Of a stretch of DNA of 64,000 nt, positions 1 to 8,011 are shown piece by piece. The notes beneath the pieces were generated by a model that did no database searches, had not been told where the DNA came from, and saw nothing but the letters and a program-made list of their open reading frames with translations. The translations under genes were made by a program, and so were the position numbers. Source of the DNA: JANXQG01 sp964615095. GTDB lineage: Bacteria; Planctomycetota; Planctomycetia; Pirellulales; Thermoguttaceae. Positions within the stretch are counted from its first letter, which is position 1. The number at the start of each line of letters is the position of its first letter. The stretch is from contig CAZTPX010000026.1 in NCBI GenBank assembly GCA_964615095.1, forward strand, positions 14,937 through 78,936, in the 5' to 3' direction.

Positions 1-1
1 C

Positions 2-760
2 GGCAAGATCACGGAGGTCATCGGCGCCAATTATCCCAGCCCCTGGGAATGTGCGTTTCCGGCCAAACCGGTCCCGGCGGGACTCGATTGGGATATGTGG
101 TGCGGGCCGACGCCGCTGATCCCCTTCCATACGGACATTTATACCCCGCGGGCCAGGCCCGGCTGGATCTCTTGCCGCCCCTATTCGGGCGGCGAAATGA
201 CCGGCTGGGGCGCGCACGGGCTGGACCAGATCCAGTGGGCCTTGGGCATGGACGAGAGCGGGCCGGTGGAAGTCTGGGCCGAGGGCGGCAAATTCAATCC
301 GCCCACCTACACGCAGCCGGAATCGCGGGCCCGCGGCGAAAAGCTCTGCCAAACGCCCACTGTCTTCTTCCGCTATGCCAGCGGCATTACCGTCAAGCTC
401 GCCAACGGCAACCCGGGTGGCGGGATTTTCATCGGCGCAGAAGGCAAGATCGATCTGGCACGCGGGATGCTGAAGTCCAATCCGCCGGAAATCGCCGCCC
501 AAATCACGCGCAGTGCCGGCAGGGACGGCAACCACGTGGCCAACTGGCTGGAGTGCATCAAGAGCGGCCAGCGGCCTTGCGCCGACGTGTCGATCGGGCA
601 CCGCTCGGCGACGCTCTGCCACCTGGGCAACATCGCCCGCTGGACCGGGCGCAGGCTGCGTTGGGACGCCGCCAAGGAGGTTTTTGCCGACGATACGGCT
701 GCCAACGAGTATCTCGATCGCGCCCGCCGCAAGCCGTACGAGTTGCCGGAAACGGTGTGA
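2..760 (+). CDS. Gfo/Idh/MocA family oxidoreductase, C-terminal part (5' end outside window)
   Basis: The reading frame is open from the left edge, so the NAD(P)-binding Rossmann half is outside the window. The visible 252 residues match the C-terminal substrate-binding half of planctomycete Gfo/Idh/MocA dehydrogenases: a segment GLDWDMWCGPTP, then a PFHTDIYTPRARPGW stretch, then GGEMTGWGAHGLDQIQWALG, which is the usual active-site region with a conserved His, and finally a WLECIKSGQRP motif near the end. Such enzymes oxidise or reduce sugars and inositols. The next gene, a sugar-phosphate isomerase/epimerase, starts 21 bp downstream, so the two are probably co-transcribed for carbohydrate catabolism. 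The exact substrate cannot be told from this piece. Confidence 0.88.
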   Translation, partial: GKITEVIGANYPSPWECAFPAKPVPAGLDWDMWCGPTPLIPFHTDIYTPRARPGWISCRPYSGGEMTGWGAHGLDQIQWALGMDESGPVEVWAEGGKFNPPTYTQPESRARGEKLCQTPTVFFRYASGITVKLANGNPGGGIFIGAEGKIDLARGMLKSNPPEIAAQITRSAGRDGNHVANWLECIKSGQRPCADVSIGHRSATLCHLGNIARWTGRRLRWDAAKEVFADDTAANEYLDRARRKPYELPETV

Positions 761-781
761 GTTCGATCAAGGAGCCAAGTC

Positions 782-1633
782 ATGGGAAAAGTCGGAATCG
801 GATTGAACCTGGAGGCCGTGAGGACCTCGCACAAGAGCTTTGAATGGGCCGTCGAGTTCGCCGCCGAGTTGGGCTACGAGTACATCGAGCCGATGGTCCA
901 CTGGGGGCGGGAACTGCTGAGCGAGGCCCGCTATTTTCACAGCGTGTCGATGTTGGACGATCCGCTCCGCGTGCGCCGCGCGGCCGAGAAGCATAACCTC
1001 AAGCTCTCGGCCTTGTCGTCGCACAGCCAACTCTCCAAGCCCGAGATCGCCGTGGAGTATCTCAAGCAGGCCGCCCGTTACGCCAAGGAGTGCGGCGCGC
1101 CAGTGATCAACACGCACGAGGGCCACAAGCAGCCGTGGACGACCGAGGAGGAGGACTTCGTCTTGATCCGTTACTCGATCATGGAAGCAGCGCGGGTCTG
1201 CGAACCGCGCGGCATCAAGCTCGGCCTGGAAATGCACCAGACCTATTCACTGGTGCCCGAGAAATACGACCGCATCCTCGGCCTGGTGCAGTCGCCGGCC
1301 GTGGGGGCCAATTTCGACACCGGCAACGCCTACCTGGGCGGCGTTGACCCCATCGCCTGGCTCGAGCGGATCAAGCATCGGTTGGTACACATGCATGCCA
1401 AGGACATTACGCTGGAGCAATCCAGCGCCGAGCGCGGGAAGGTCATGGGCACGCCCGTCGGCTGCGCTTGCGGCGACGGTGTGATCGACTGGGAACAGGT
1501 CATCGCCATCGTCCGCTCGATTCCTCAAGACATCGTGTTGAGCGTCGAGTGCGGGACGCTGGACCAGGCTGCCAGGAGCATCGAACACTTGCGCCGGCTT
1601 GTCAAGCAAAGCATAAAGCCGCATAATTTCTGA
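782..1633 (+). CDS. Sugar phosphate isomerase/epimerase (xylose isomerase-like TIM barrel)
   Basis: A 283-residue protein, the normal length for this family. It reads as a TIM barrel of the AP endonuclease 2/xylose isomerase-like superfamily. The likely metal ligands are visible: Glu150 in LGLEMH, Asp179 in NFDTGN, the His pair in HMHAKD and Glu256 in SVECG. There is no signal peptide, so it is cytoplasmic. An AAGGAG ribosome-binding site lies 8 bases before the ATG. Its position directly behind a Gfo/Idh/MocA oxidoreductase is a pairing often seen in inositol or uncommon-sugar pathways, where one enzyme oxidises and the other isomerises or epimerises the sugar. The substrate is not assignable from sequence. 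Confidence 0.88.
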   Translation: MGKVGIGLNLEAVRTSHKSFEWAVEFAAELGYEYIEPMVHWGRELLSEARYFHSVSMLDDPLRVRRAAEKHNLKLSALSSHSQLSKPEIAVEYLKQAARYAKECGAPVINTHEGHKQPWTTEEEDFVLIRYSIMEAARVCEPRGIKLGLEMHQTYSLVPEKYDRILGLVQSPAVGANFDTGNAYLGGVDPIAWLERIKHRLVHMHAKDITLEQSSAERGKVMGTPVGCACGDGVIDWEQVIAIVRSIPQDIVLSVECGTLDQAARSIEHLRRLVKQSIKPHNF

Positions 1634-1676
1634 TGATCGCGGCCCCCGCAACGCACTCCAAGACCGTACGGCTCAG

Positions 1677-4565
1677 CTACTTCCCGCGTCCCGGGCGCAG
1701 CCACTTGGGCAGCCAGTCCCAGTGCATCACGCTAATGATGCTCGAGTAGTCGTCGGTCCAGAGCGGCACGCCGGGCTTGGCTTTGAGTTCTATCCACTCC
1801 TTGTTCTTGTTCAGCGCGCCCAGGTCCTCCGACTTGTTCGCCAGGACGGCCCACGTCGACGACGACTTGCCGATTTCCGCCTCTTCATCGTCATCGCTGC
1901 GGACCCGGGCCACCACGCCCAACGCTTCGGCCACGCCGGCTACCACCGGTTCCAGCGCCAGATGCCGGTTCGACAAGTGTATCATCAGCAATCCGTCCGG
2001 GGCCAGCTTCTGGAAATACATCTCCACGGCTTCGCGCGTGAGCAGGTGGATGGGAATGGCGTCGGAACTGAAGGCGTCGATCAATAGCAGGTCGAACTGG
2101 CCGTCGGGCTCTTGGGCCAGCGTCAGCCGGGCATCGCCCATGCGGATCTGTGGTTCCACCTTGCACTTGCTGATATAAGTGAAATACGCGGGGTCCTTGG
2201 CGATCCGCCGCACGGCGGCGTCGATCTCGAAGTACGTGAGCGACTGTCCCGGTTGCGCGTAGGAGGCGACGGTCCCGGTGCCCAGGCCAACGACGCCGAT
2301 GTGGCCGCGATGAAGGAATGCATTGCGATACTCGCGGGCGTCGAACACGTCGCCCACCGGTCCGCTGCGGCTGTAATAGCTCCAGGGATCGAGTTCGTCC
2401 TTAGGATCGCGGCTCTGCTCGCCATGCATGGTGGAACCGTGCATCAGTCTGTGGCTGACCAGCGAGTCTCCATCGCGATCGTAATGGCCGCGCTCGACGC
2501 GGAGAACACCGAAGAAGCTGCGTGCCGAATCGATGACATTTCCCTGCTTGCCGCAGATCACGCAGACGCCCACGAGCGTGCCAATCGCTATGGCAAACCA
2601 TGCGCGGCGGCGCTGCAGCAGGAAAGCCAGGATCCCCGCCAACTCGATCCAGTAGATCTTCGCGCTCGAACCGGTGATCGCCAGCACGAAGCTCTTCAAC
2701 CCCTCCCAACGCCATTTCTCGGCCATACCGGCAAGGCGTCCTTGCCAAAGGGCGCCAAGGGCAAAGACAAGAACGCCGCATTGCACCAGCATGACCACCA
2801 ACTCCAGCCAGCGCCAGAACCGTTCATTTCGACCCGATCGCGGCAGCGGACAGAGCAGGCATGCCGCGACGAGTATCAGCGGGTATTCCGGCGCGCTGTT
2901 GAAGACCAGGATCCCGGTCAGATCCGCGCAGATCAGGCCGCCGCCAATCGCGCCAGCCCAGATACAGAGATAATACTCGGTCAAGTGCTCGCTCGCCGGG
3001 CGATCGACGGCCATTGCGCCGTGAAACACCAGCGTCGTGAGGAAGAATGCCGCCAACTGAATCGCGGCTACACCCACGCCGCTTCTGGTTAGCAGCCCCG
3101 GAAAGTAGATCGTGGCCGCCGCCCCGGCGATTGCCGCAGCCTGGAAGATCCGCAGCAACCAGAGCCACTTCAAGATCGGCCAGCGGGCGAAAGCCATAAT
3201 CAACGAGAGCAAGTACAGCCCCGGCGGAACGGCCCACAGCAACGGCGGCAACGCCTCATTGACGGAAAAGTGCGCCGTGACGCCGATCAACAATGCCGCG
3301 GGCGCCGCCGTCAGCGCGAGCCACCAGAGGCGGCGGCGCCAGAACTGTTCGTATTGCCGCGACGGCGACGGTGGGCAAAGCAGGCATGCCGCGACGAGCA
3401 TCAGCGGGTACTCCAGCACGCTGTCGAAGACCAGGGGGGCCACCAGCGCGCAGAGCAGGCCGCCGAGGACGCCGCCGGCCGACATCCAGAGGTAAAACTC
3501 GGTCAGGTGCCTGCTCGCCGGGCGGTCGGCGGCCATCGCCCCGTGGCATACCAGCGCGGTGAGAAAGAAAGTCGCCAAATGGAGCGCGCCGACATGCATG
3601 ATGTCCTTGGTTTCCACTCCTCCAAGGTAGATCGTGGCTGCCGCCCCAGCGAGTCCTGCGGCCTGGAAGATCCGCAGCAACCAGAGCCATTTCAAGATCG
3701 GCCAGCGGGCGAACACGAGGATGAACGAGAGCAGGTACAACCCGAGCGGAATGGCCCACAGCAACGGTACCGACGCGATATCCACGGAAAGGTGCGCCGT
3801 GACTCCCATCAACAACGCCGACGGCACCAGGGCCAGCGCCAGCCACCAGAGGCGGCGCGGCAGCGTGATCGGCGCATGGAAACCGGCGGGAAGCGAATCC
3901 TCATTCTCCGCGTGCGTTGCTTCCTCAACCGCACTCGCCGCGACAGCTTCTGTTGCCACGGCTGTGCGCCTTGCGGCGATCCACACGGCCGCCGCACAGA
4001 TACCGAACAGCCCGATGAGCAACCCATAGCCGGCCGACCACCACTGTGTCTGCAATCTGAGCGTTACGAACCGTTCGATCACGAGCGGATAGGCTGCCAG
4101 GCCGGCGAGGCTGCCCAGATTGCTGGCCGCATAGAGGAAATAGGGATCTTTCGCCGCCCGCCCGCCGCAACGGGAGAACCAGGCCTGCAACAGCGGCGCA
4201 CTGGCCGAGATGCAAAAAAAAGGCAGCCCCAAGCAGACCGCCAGCAACATCAAGAGCCAGGCAACCGGGTTGCCCTCGCTGGGCGGCGCCCAGCCGCGGG
4301 CCACGCCGATAGGCAAACTGATGCAGGCCACGCAGAGCAGCGCGACGTGCAACAACGACTGCCGTCGCGGTCCAAGCCACTTCAACGAGAGGTGGGCGTA
4401 GACATAGCCCGCCATCAATACGGCCTGGTAAAACACTAGGCACGTGTTCCAGACCGCGGGCGAGCCGCCCAGCCGCGGCAATACCATCTTGGCGAACATG
4501 AACTCGACGGTGAACATCAAGGCCGCGCTCAGCAGGATCGTGGCCGCAAAGATTAGCTGTATCAT
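1677..4565 (-). CDS. Membrane-fused spermidine synthase-like protein with duplicated membrane module
   Basis: A 962-residue protein. The N-terminal part (about residues 1-200) holds several membrane helices resembling the MFS-like half of fused spermidine-synthase proteins. Two more membrane modules follow at about 236-400 and 410-574, and they are near-copies of each other; each contains ARWPILKWLWLLRIFQAA and HGAMA.DRPAS.HLTE. A further membrane stretch lies at about 588-670. The C-terminal third is a spermidine-synthase-type methyltransferase fold, with the SAM-site motif GVVGLGTGTVASYA at 757-770, an acidic FEID at 779-782 and LLLIDAFSSDAIPIHLLT near 826-843. It is longer than the usual members because of the extra module. 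Aminopropyl transfer is not established for the membrane-fused type, so the substrate is open. The gene is convergent with the isomerase gene upstream in the window. Confidence 0.85.
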   Translation of the reverse strand: MIQLIFAATILLSAALMFTVEFMFAKMVLPRLGGSPAVWNTCLVFYQAVLMAGYVYAHLSLKWLGPRRQSLLHVALLCVACISLPIGVARGWAPPSEGNPVAWLLMLLAVCLGLPFFCISASAPLLQAWFSRCGGRAAKDPYFLYAASNLGSLAGLAAYPLVIERFVTLRLQTQWWSAGYGLLIGLFGICAAAVWIAARRTAVATEAVAASAVEEATHAENEDSLPAGFHAPITLPRRLWWLALALVPSALLMGVTAHLSVDIASVPLLWAIPLGLYLLSFILVFARWPILKWLWLLRIFQAAGLAGAAATIYLGGVETKDIMHVGALHLATFFLTALVCHGAMAADRPASRHLTEFYLWMSAGGVLGGLLCALVAPLVFDSVLEYPLMLVAACLLCPPSPSRQYEQFWRRRLWWLALTAAPAALLIGVTAHFSVNEALPPLLWAVPPGLYLLSLIMAFARWPILKWLWLLRIFQAAAIAGAAATIYFPGLLTRSGVGVAAIQLAAFFLTTLVFHGAMAVDRPASEHLTEYYLCIWAGAIGGGLICADLTGILVFNSAPEYPLILVAACLLCPLPRSGRNERFWRWLELVVMLVQCGVLVFALGALWQGRLAGMAEKWRWEGLKSFVLAITGSSAKIYWIELAGILAFLLQRRRAWFAIAIGTLVGVCVICGKQGNVIDSARSFFGVLRVERGHYDRDGDSLVSHRLMHGSTMHGEQSRDPKDELDPWSYYSRSGPVGDVFDAREYRNAFLHRGHIGVVGLGTGTVASYAQPGQSLTYFEIDAAVRRIAKDPAYFTYISKCKVEPQIRMGDARLTLAQEPDGQFDLLLIDAFSSDAIPIHLLTREAVEMYFQKLAPDGLLMIHLSNRHLALEPVVAGVAEALGVVARVRSDDDEEAEIGKSSSTWAVLANKSEDLGALNKNKEWIELKAKPGVPLWTDDYSSIISVMHWDWLPKWLRPGRGK
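2844..3860 (-). repeat. Intragenic tandem duplication, about 522-bp period
   Basis: Within the spermidine-synthase-like gene two copies lie at about 2844-3338 and 3366-3860. The DNA itself is still similar: the stretches at 3112-3190 and 3634-3712 differ at only a few positions, mostly synonymous. The offset of 522 bp equals 174 codons, so the frame is kept. Each copy encodes a membrane segment block of about 165 residues. The low divergence suggests a recent duplication or gene conversion between copies. Confidence 0.85.
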
Positions 4566-4688
4566 GGGTAGCTTGACTGCCTGGCAGGAGGGTCCGGTTC
4601 CAAGAGGACAGTCTACTATGCCAATGTCCGGCGGTCAATCGAGCGGTCCCACTGTAGGATAGGTTTTCAACCTGTCCAAGAAAAAGCT

Positions 4689-4697
4689 TGCTATAAT
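4689..4697 (+). promoter_or_regulatory. Probable extended -10 promoter element
   Basis: TGCTATAAT matches the extended -10 pattern TGnTATAAT exactly. It lies 90 bp before the ATG at 4787 and in the region between two divergent genes. No good -35 box stands at the normal distance, which is acceptable for an extended -10 promoter. This is a motif call only. Confidence 0.45.
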
Positions 4698-4786
4698 GAG
4701 CGGCTGCAAGGTATAGTTTAGGAGTGATTCAGGGCGACGGCAAGTGCCCGTTTGCCCATCATCGCCAAACCAAGGGAGAGCTGGAA

Positions 4787-6457
4787 ATGATCGCGCGAAA
4801 CATCGTTCTAGTGGTTGCCGGATTCCTGTTGATGATGGCTTGCGTCGCCCAAGAGGCCGCCGCACGCCAGGTCGCCCTGCTGGCGCCCAGCCTAGGCCAG
4901 ATCCCCAACGATACGGGTAGCGACGGCGGCACGACCATGACCATCGAGGATTCCAAGGAACTCGGGGGCAAGGCGTTGAAGGTCGTCTTCGCCAAGGGCG
5001 ACAGCGTCGGCGATCGCCAGGCCCGCGTCGGCGATTGGAAGCCGTTCATCAGCCTGCAGTTCAACGCCTTCAATCCGGCGCAGCAGAAAGTGTCGTTGAC
5101 CTTCACGGTCAAGCACAAGCGCACGACCAGCTACCAGACGCGCGTCGATTTTCCCCTCACGCTGAAGCCCGGCAAGAACGAGGTAAAGATCGGCATCGAC
5201 GAATTGGCGAACGTCAATGGCTCGGCGCCGGACCTGTCGGCGGTGGGCAAGTGGTATCTCGCCTGTGCGGAGGGGGAGGCTCCCACGCTCTACTTCGGCG
5301 ACATCTGGCTGACAGGCGACGATCTGCCGGCCGCGCCGGCAGGCGGCAGCACAGCCGCGGCGGGCGGTCCCGCGGCGGTTTACCACATCACGGGAACAGT
5401 GGGCAGCCAGCCGGTCAACCTCACCGCGACGCCCGAGGGCGCAGCGGCCCCGGCCCACATTGCGGCAGGCGGCAACGTTTCGGCAATCGGCAGCGATCCG
5501 GCGCGGCTGGCCCGCATCCGTGCGGCCAAGATGCCGGCGATCACCAAGCCCACCCTCTTCTGCACGCCCGAGGCCGACGCCATCTGTTCGGCCCTGGAGG
5601 TCTACCCCGTGGACAACCCTTGGAACCGGGTCGTTTCCGATTGGCCGCTGCACCCGAACTCGCAGCAGATCATCGCCTCGATCGGCCCGCAGAAGCCGTT
5701 TCGCTACAACGCCGACATGGGCTTCGTCCTGGTGCCGCCCAGCCAGCCGCGCGTGGAGGTGAAGATCGTGGACTATCCGGGCGAATCGGACAAGGGCCCC
5801 TTCCCCGTGCCCGCCAATACGCCCATCGAAGGCTGGCCCAGCAATTATCAGCGCGACCGGCCCGCCAACGAGTCGACCTTGGACAGCATCCAGCGCGACC
5901 TCCGCAAGGAGGGCGGCGACCGCCACGCTAGCGTCGTCGATCCGGTCAATCGCATGCTCTACGAGTTCTACCAGATGAAGAAGACCAATAGCGGCTGGCA
6001 GGCCGCGCAGTGCTCGATCTTCGATCTGAAGTCGAACCAGCTCCGGCCCGACGGCTGGACCTCGACCGATGCCGCCGGGCTGCCGATCTTCCCGGCCACG
6101 GTGCGCTACGACGAGATCCGCCGGGGGATTGTCGAGCACGCCATGCGCCTGACCGTGGTTAAGACCCGCCGGGCCTACGTGGCCCCCGCCACGCACTATG
6201 CCAGTCCGCACGAAAGCGAGAACTTGCCGCGAATGGGCGAGCGGATCCGCTTGAAGCGGGACTTCGACATCGCGGGCTTCTCGCCCGAGTTCCAGGCCAT
6301 TTTGAAAGGTCTGAAGAAGTACGGCATGTTCGTGGCTGACAACGGCATCGACTGGGCGATCTCCGTCGCCCCCGACCCGCGGATCCCCGCCATGAGCGAG
6401 GAATTTCGCAAGATCAAGGGTTCGGCCTTCGAGGTGGTCGTGCCGCCGCAGAAGTAA
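4787..6457 (+). CDS. Exported protein of unknown function, two-part
   Basis: The start at 4787 is chosen over an in-frame ATG at 4724 because it gives a clean signal peptide (MIARNIVLVVAGFLLMMACV, then a cut near AAA) and has GGGAG 8 bases upstream. The 556-residue product has two parts. Residues about 28-175 form a beta-rich, carbohydrate-binding-like module ending in YFGDIWLTGD. After an Ala/Gly-rich linker, residues about 240-556 hold a region with NPWNRVVSDWPLHPNS, DPVNRMLYEFYQM and RIRLKRDFDIAGF that is shared by exported planctomycete proteins as far as I can recall. The esterase gene begins 14 bp after the stop, so the pair is probably one transcript. No catalytic motif is recognised. 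Confidence 0.8.
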   Translation: MIARNIVLVVAGFLLMMACVAQEAAARQVALLAPSLGQIPNDTGSDGGTTMTIEDSKELGGKALKVVFAKGDSVGDRQARVGDWKPFISLQFNAFNPAQQKVSLTFTVKHKRTTSYQTRVDFPLTLKPGKNEVKIGIDELANVNGSAPDLSAVGKWYLACAEGEAPTLYFGDIWLTGDDLPAAPAGGSTAAAGGPAAVYHITGTVGSQPVNLTATPEGAAAPAHIAAGGNVSAIGSDPARLARIRAAKMPAITKPTLFCTPEADAICSALEVYPVDNPWNRVVSDWPLHPNSQQIIASIGPQKPFRYNADMGFVLVPPSQPRVEVKIVDYPGESDKGPFPVPANTPIEGWPSNYQRDRPANESTLDSIQRDLRKEGGDRHASVVDPVNRMLYEFYQMKKTNSGWQAAQCSIFDLKSNQLRPDGWTSTDAAGLPIFPATVRYDEIRRGIVEHAMRLTVVKTRRAYVAPATHYASPHESENLPRMGERIRLKRDFDIAGFSPEFQAILKGLKKYGMFVADNGIDWAISVAPDPRIPAMSEEFRKIKGSAFEVVVPPQK

Positions 6458-6471
6458 CAAAGGAAGGGCAC

Positions 6472-7380
6472 ATGAATCTGCTTCCACTCGTGTTCTCCAC
6501 GCTGCTTGCCGCCACGCCGCTGGCCCCGGGCGACCACACGCGCACGTTGCAACACGACGGTCGTTCGCGCTCCTATCTCGTCCACGTTCCGCCCAAGTAC
6601 GATCCCAAGCGGCCGACGCCGGTCGTGCTGGTCTTTCATGGGGCCATGACCGACGCCGCGATCACTGTGGGCTTGACGGGGCTGAACGCGAAGGCCGATA
6701 AGGAAGGATTCCTGGCCGTGTATCCCAACGGCACGGGGCGTTTCGAGCACATGCTGACTTGGAACGGCGGCAACTGCTGCGGCGCGGCGCAGTGGAACAA
6801 GGTGGATGACGTGGGGTGTACGCGGGCCGTGTTGGACGACCTGGCCAAAGCGGCCAACGTGGACGCCAAGCGGGTCTTTGCCACGGGCATTTCCAACGGC
6901 GGCATCATGTGCTACCGGCTGGCGTCGGAACTCTCCGACCGCATCGCCGCCATTGCCCCGGTGTCGGGAACGATGGGCACGGCGGCTTGCAACCCCAAGC
7001 GGCCCGTCTCGGTGATGCACTTCCACGGCAGCGACGACAAGTTCGTGCCCTTCAATGGCGGCGACGGAGAGCGGGGCCCGCCCTTCGTCAAGTTCTTTTC
7101 CGTGGAACATTCCATTCAGGCCTGGGTCAAGGCCGATGGTTGCCCGGAAAAGCCGGTCATCCGCGAGGAAGCGACGAAGGTCGATGATGGCACGACTGTG
7201 CAGCGGAAGACGTATGGGCCGGGCAAGGACGGCGCGGAGGTGGTGCTCTTTGTCATCCGCGGCGGCGGCCACACCTGGCCGGGGCAGGAAATGAAGATCC
7301 AGTTCCTCGGCAAGGCCACGAAGAACATTTCGGCCAACGACCTGATGTGGGAGTTCTTCAAGAATCATCCCATGAAGTGA
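6472..7380 (+). CDS. Exported alpha/beta-hydrolase, PHB depolymerase/feruloyl esterase-like (LpqC type)
   Basis: A 302-residue protein with a short signal peptide (MNLLPLVFSTLLAATPLA). The early PTPVVLVFHGAMTD block is typical of this esterase family and supplies the oxyanion region. The nucleophile elbow GISNGG puts the serine at residue 141. Asp in HGSDDKFVP (about residue 189) and His in GGGHTWPG (about residue 267) complete the triad. A cysteine-containing NGGNCCGAAQWNKVDDVGC segment is also family-typical. The enzyme probably cleaves esters in polyhydroxyalkanoate or plant polymers outside the cytoplasm. AAGGAAG lies just before the ATG. It is probably co-transcribed with the exported protein in front of it. 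Confidence 0.87.
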   Translation: MNLLPLVFSTLLAATPLAPGDHTRTLQHDGRSRSYLVHVPPKYDPKRPTPVVLVFHGAMTDAAITVGLTGLNAKADKEGFLAVYPNGTGRFEHMLTWNGGNCCGAAQWNKVDDVGCTRAVLDDLAKAANVDAKRVFATGISNGGIMCYRLASELSDRIAAIAPVSGTMGTAACNPKRPVSVMHFHGSDDKFVPFNGGDGERGPPFVKFFSVEHSIQAWVKADGCPEKPVIREEATKVDDGTTVQRKTYGPGKDGAEVVLFVIRGGGHTWPGQEMKIQFLGKATKNISANDLMWEFFKNHPMK

Positions 7381-7440
7381 CGCCGGGTTAAGGACCAGCG
7401 GAAGAATATCGACCGGTAATTCAATACGTGTCGCAAACCA

Positions 7441-7497
7441 TGTATCCGGCACACTCCGTGTGCCGTTGCAGACGGCACACGGAGTGTGCCGGATACA
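7441..7497. repeat. Perfect 25-bp inverted repeat, dispersed family A
   Basis: Arms at 7441-7465 and 7473-7497 are exact reverse complements around a 7-base loop. Each arm holds GTATCCGGCACACTCCGTGT. It starts 60 bp after the esterase stop codon, so it may also end that transcript. A relative is found at 60062-60133. Confidence 0.9.
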
Positions 7498-7691
7498 TGG
7501 AAGCCCCGACATTTATTCAATCCAAGCATCCTGCACTCTGTCCTCAGCATACAAATCTGCCTGGTCAAACTGTGACCAATCCGTACAAATTTTTATTAGT
7601 ATACATTTGTATAAACCAAGCTACCAGCCCGGCAGGGCTTTCTGCCAACAGATCCCTGTGCCCCGCCAACCATGACCACCCAAGAGAGTTG

Positions 7692-7751
7692 GTTGGAGTC
7701 CCCGCTTTGGCCAGAGTGCCTGAAAACTCCGTCTAAAGGCGGAACTCCAAC
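7692..7751. repeat. Imperfect inverted repeat, dispersed family B (GTTGGAGT-CCGCC)
   Basis: GTTGGAGT at 7692-7699 opens the element and its reverse complement closes it at 7743-7751. The inner parts, CCCCGCTTTGG and CTAAAGGCGG, are also partly complementary. The right arm read in reverse resembles the stretch at 33448-33470. Confidence 0.65.
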
Positions 7752-7804
7752 GATCGGGCTTGAATGCCGTGGCGGCAACCGAATTTCTCGGGGTCAGAAA
7801 ACCC

Positions 7805-7927
7805 CAGGAGAACTGCAAAGTCCTTCGTAGCACGGAATTTATTCCGTGGCCTTGCCCTTCTTAGGGCAAGACGGAATGAATTCCGCGTTACGGAGGGCTG
7901 TCCTGTCGGCTTTTTGCAGTTCTCCTG
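7805..7927. mobile_element. MITE-like element with 15-bp terminal inverted repeats
   Basis: Exact 15-bp terminal inverted repeats (CAGGAGAACTGCAAA and its reverse complement) lie at 7805-7819 and 7913-7927. Inside, 7822-7894 forms one long imperfect hairpin around the centre CTTGCCCT-TCTT-AGGGCAAG, with ACGGAAT/ATTCCGT blocks in both arms. There is no coding capacity. Size and structure fit a miniature inverted-repeat element. No flanking target duplication was obvious. Confidence 0.65.
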
Positions 7928-8011
7928 TAGAAAATCCTCGTAGAGCTGACTCTCCCCTTGACGGCGTGTTAATATATAGGGGATAGAAGTCCCTTCAACA
8001 GGAAATGGGTT

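Larger units (their letters stand above)
7381..8011. other. Intergenic region rich in hairpin-forming repeats
   Basis: About 630 bp without a supportable gene. It contains three separate hairpin-forming repeats (7441-7497, 7692-7751, 7805-7927), each listed on its own. A short AT-rich stretch at 7580-7620 lies between the first two. The ribosome-binding region of the following gene is at its right end. Confidence 0.8.
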
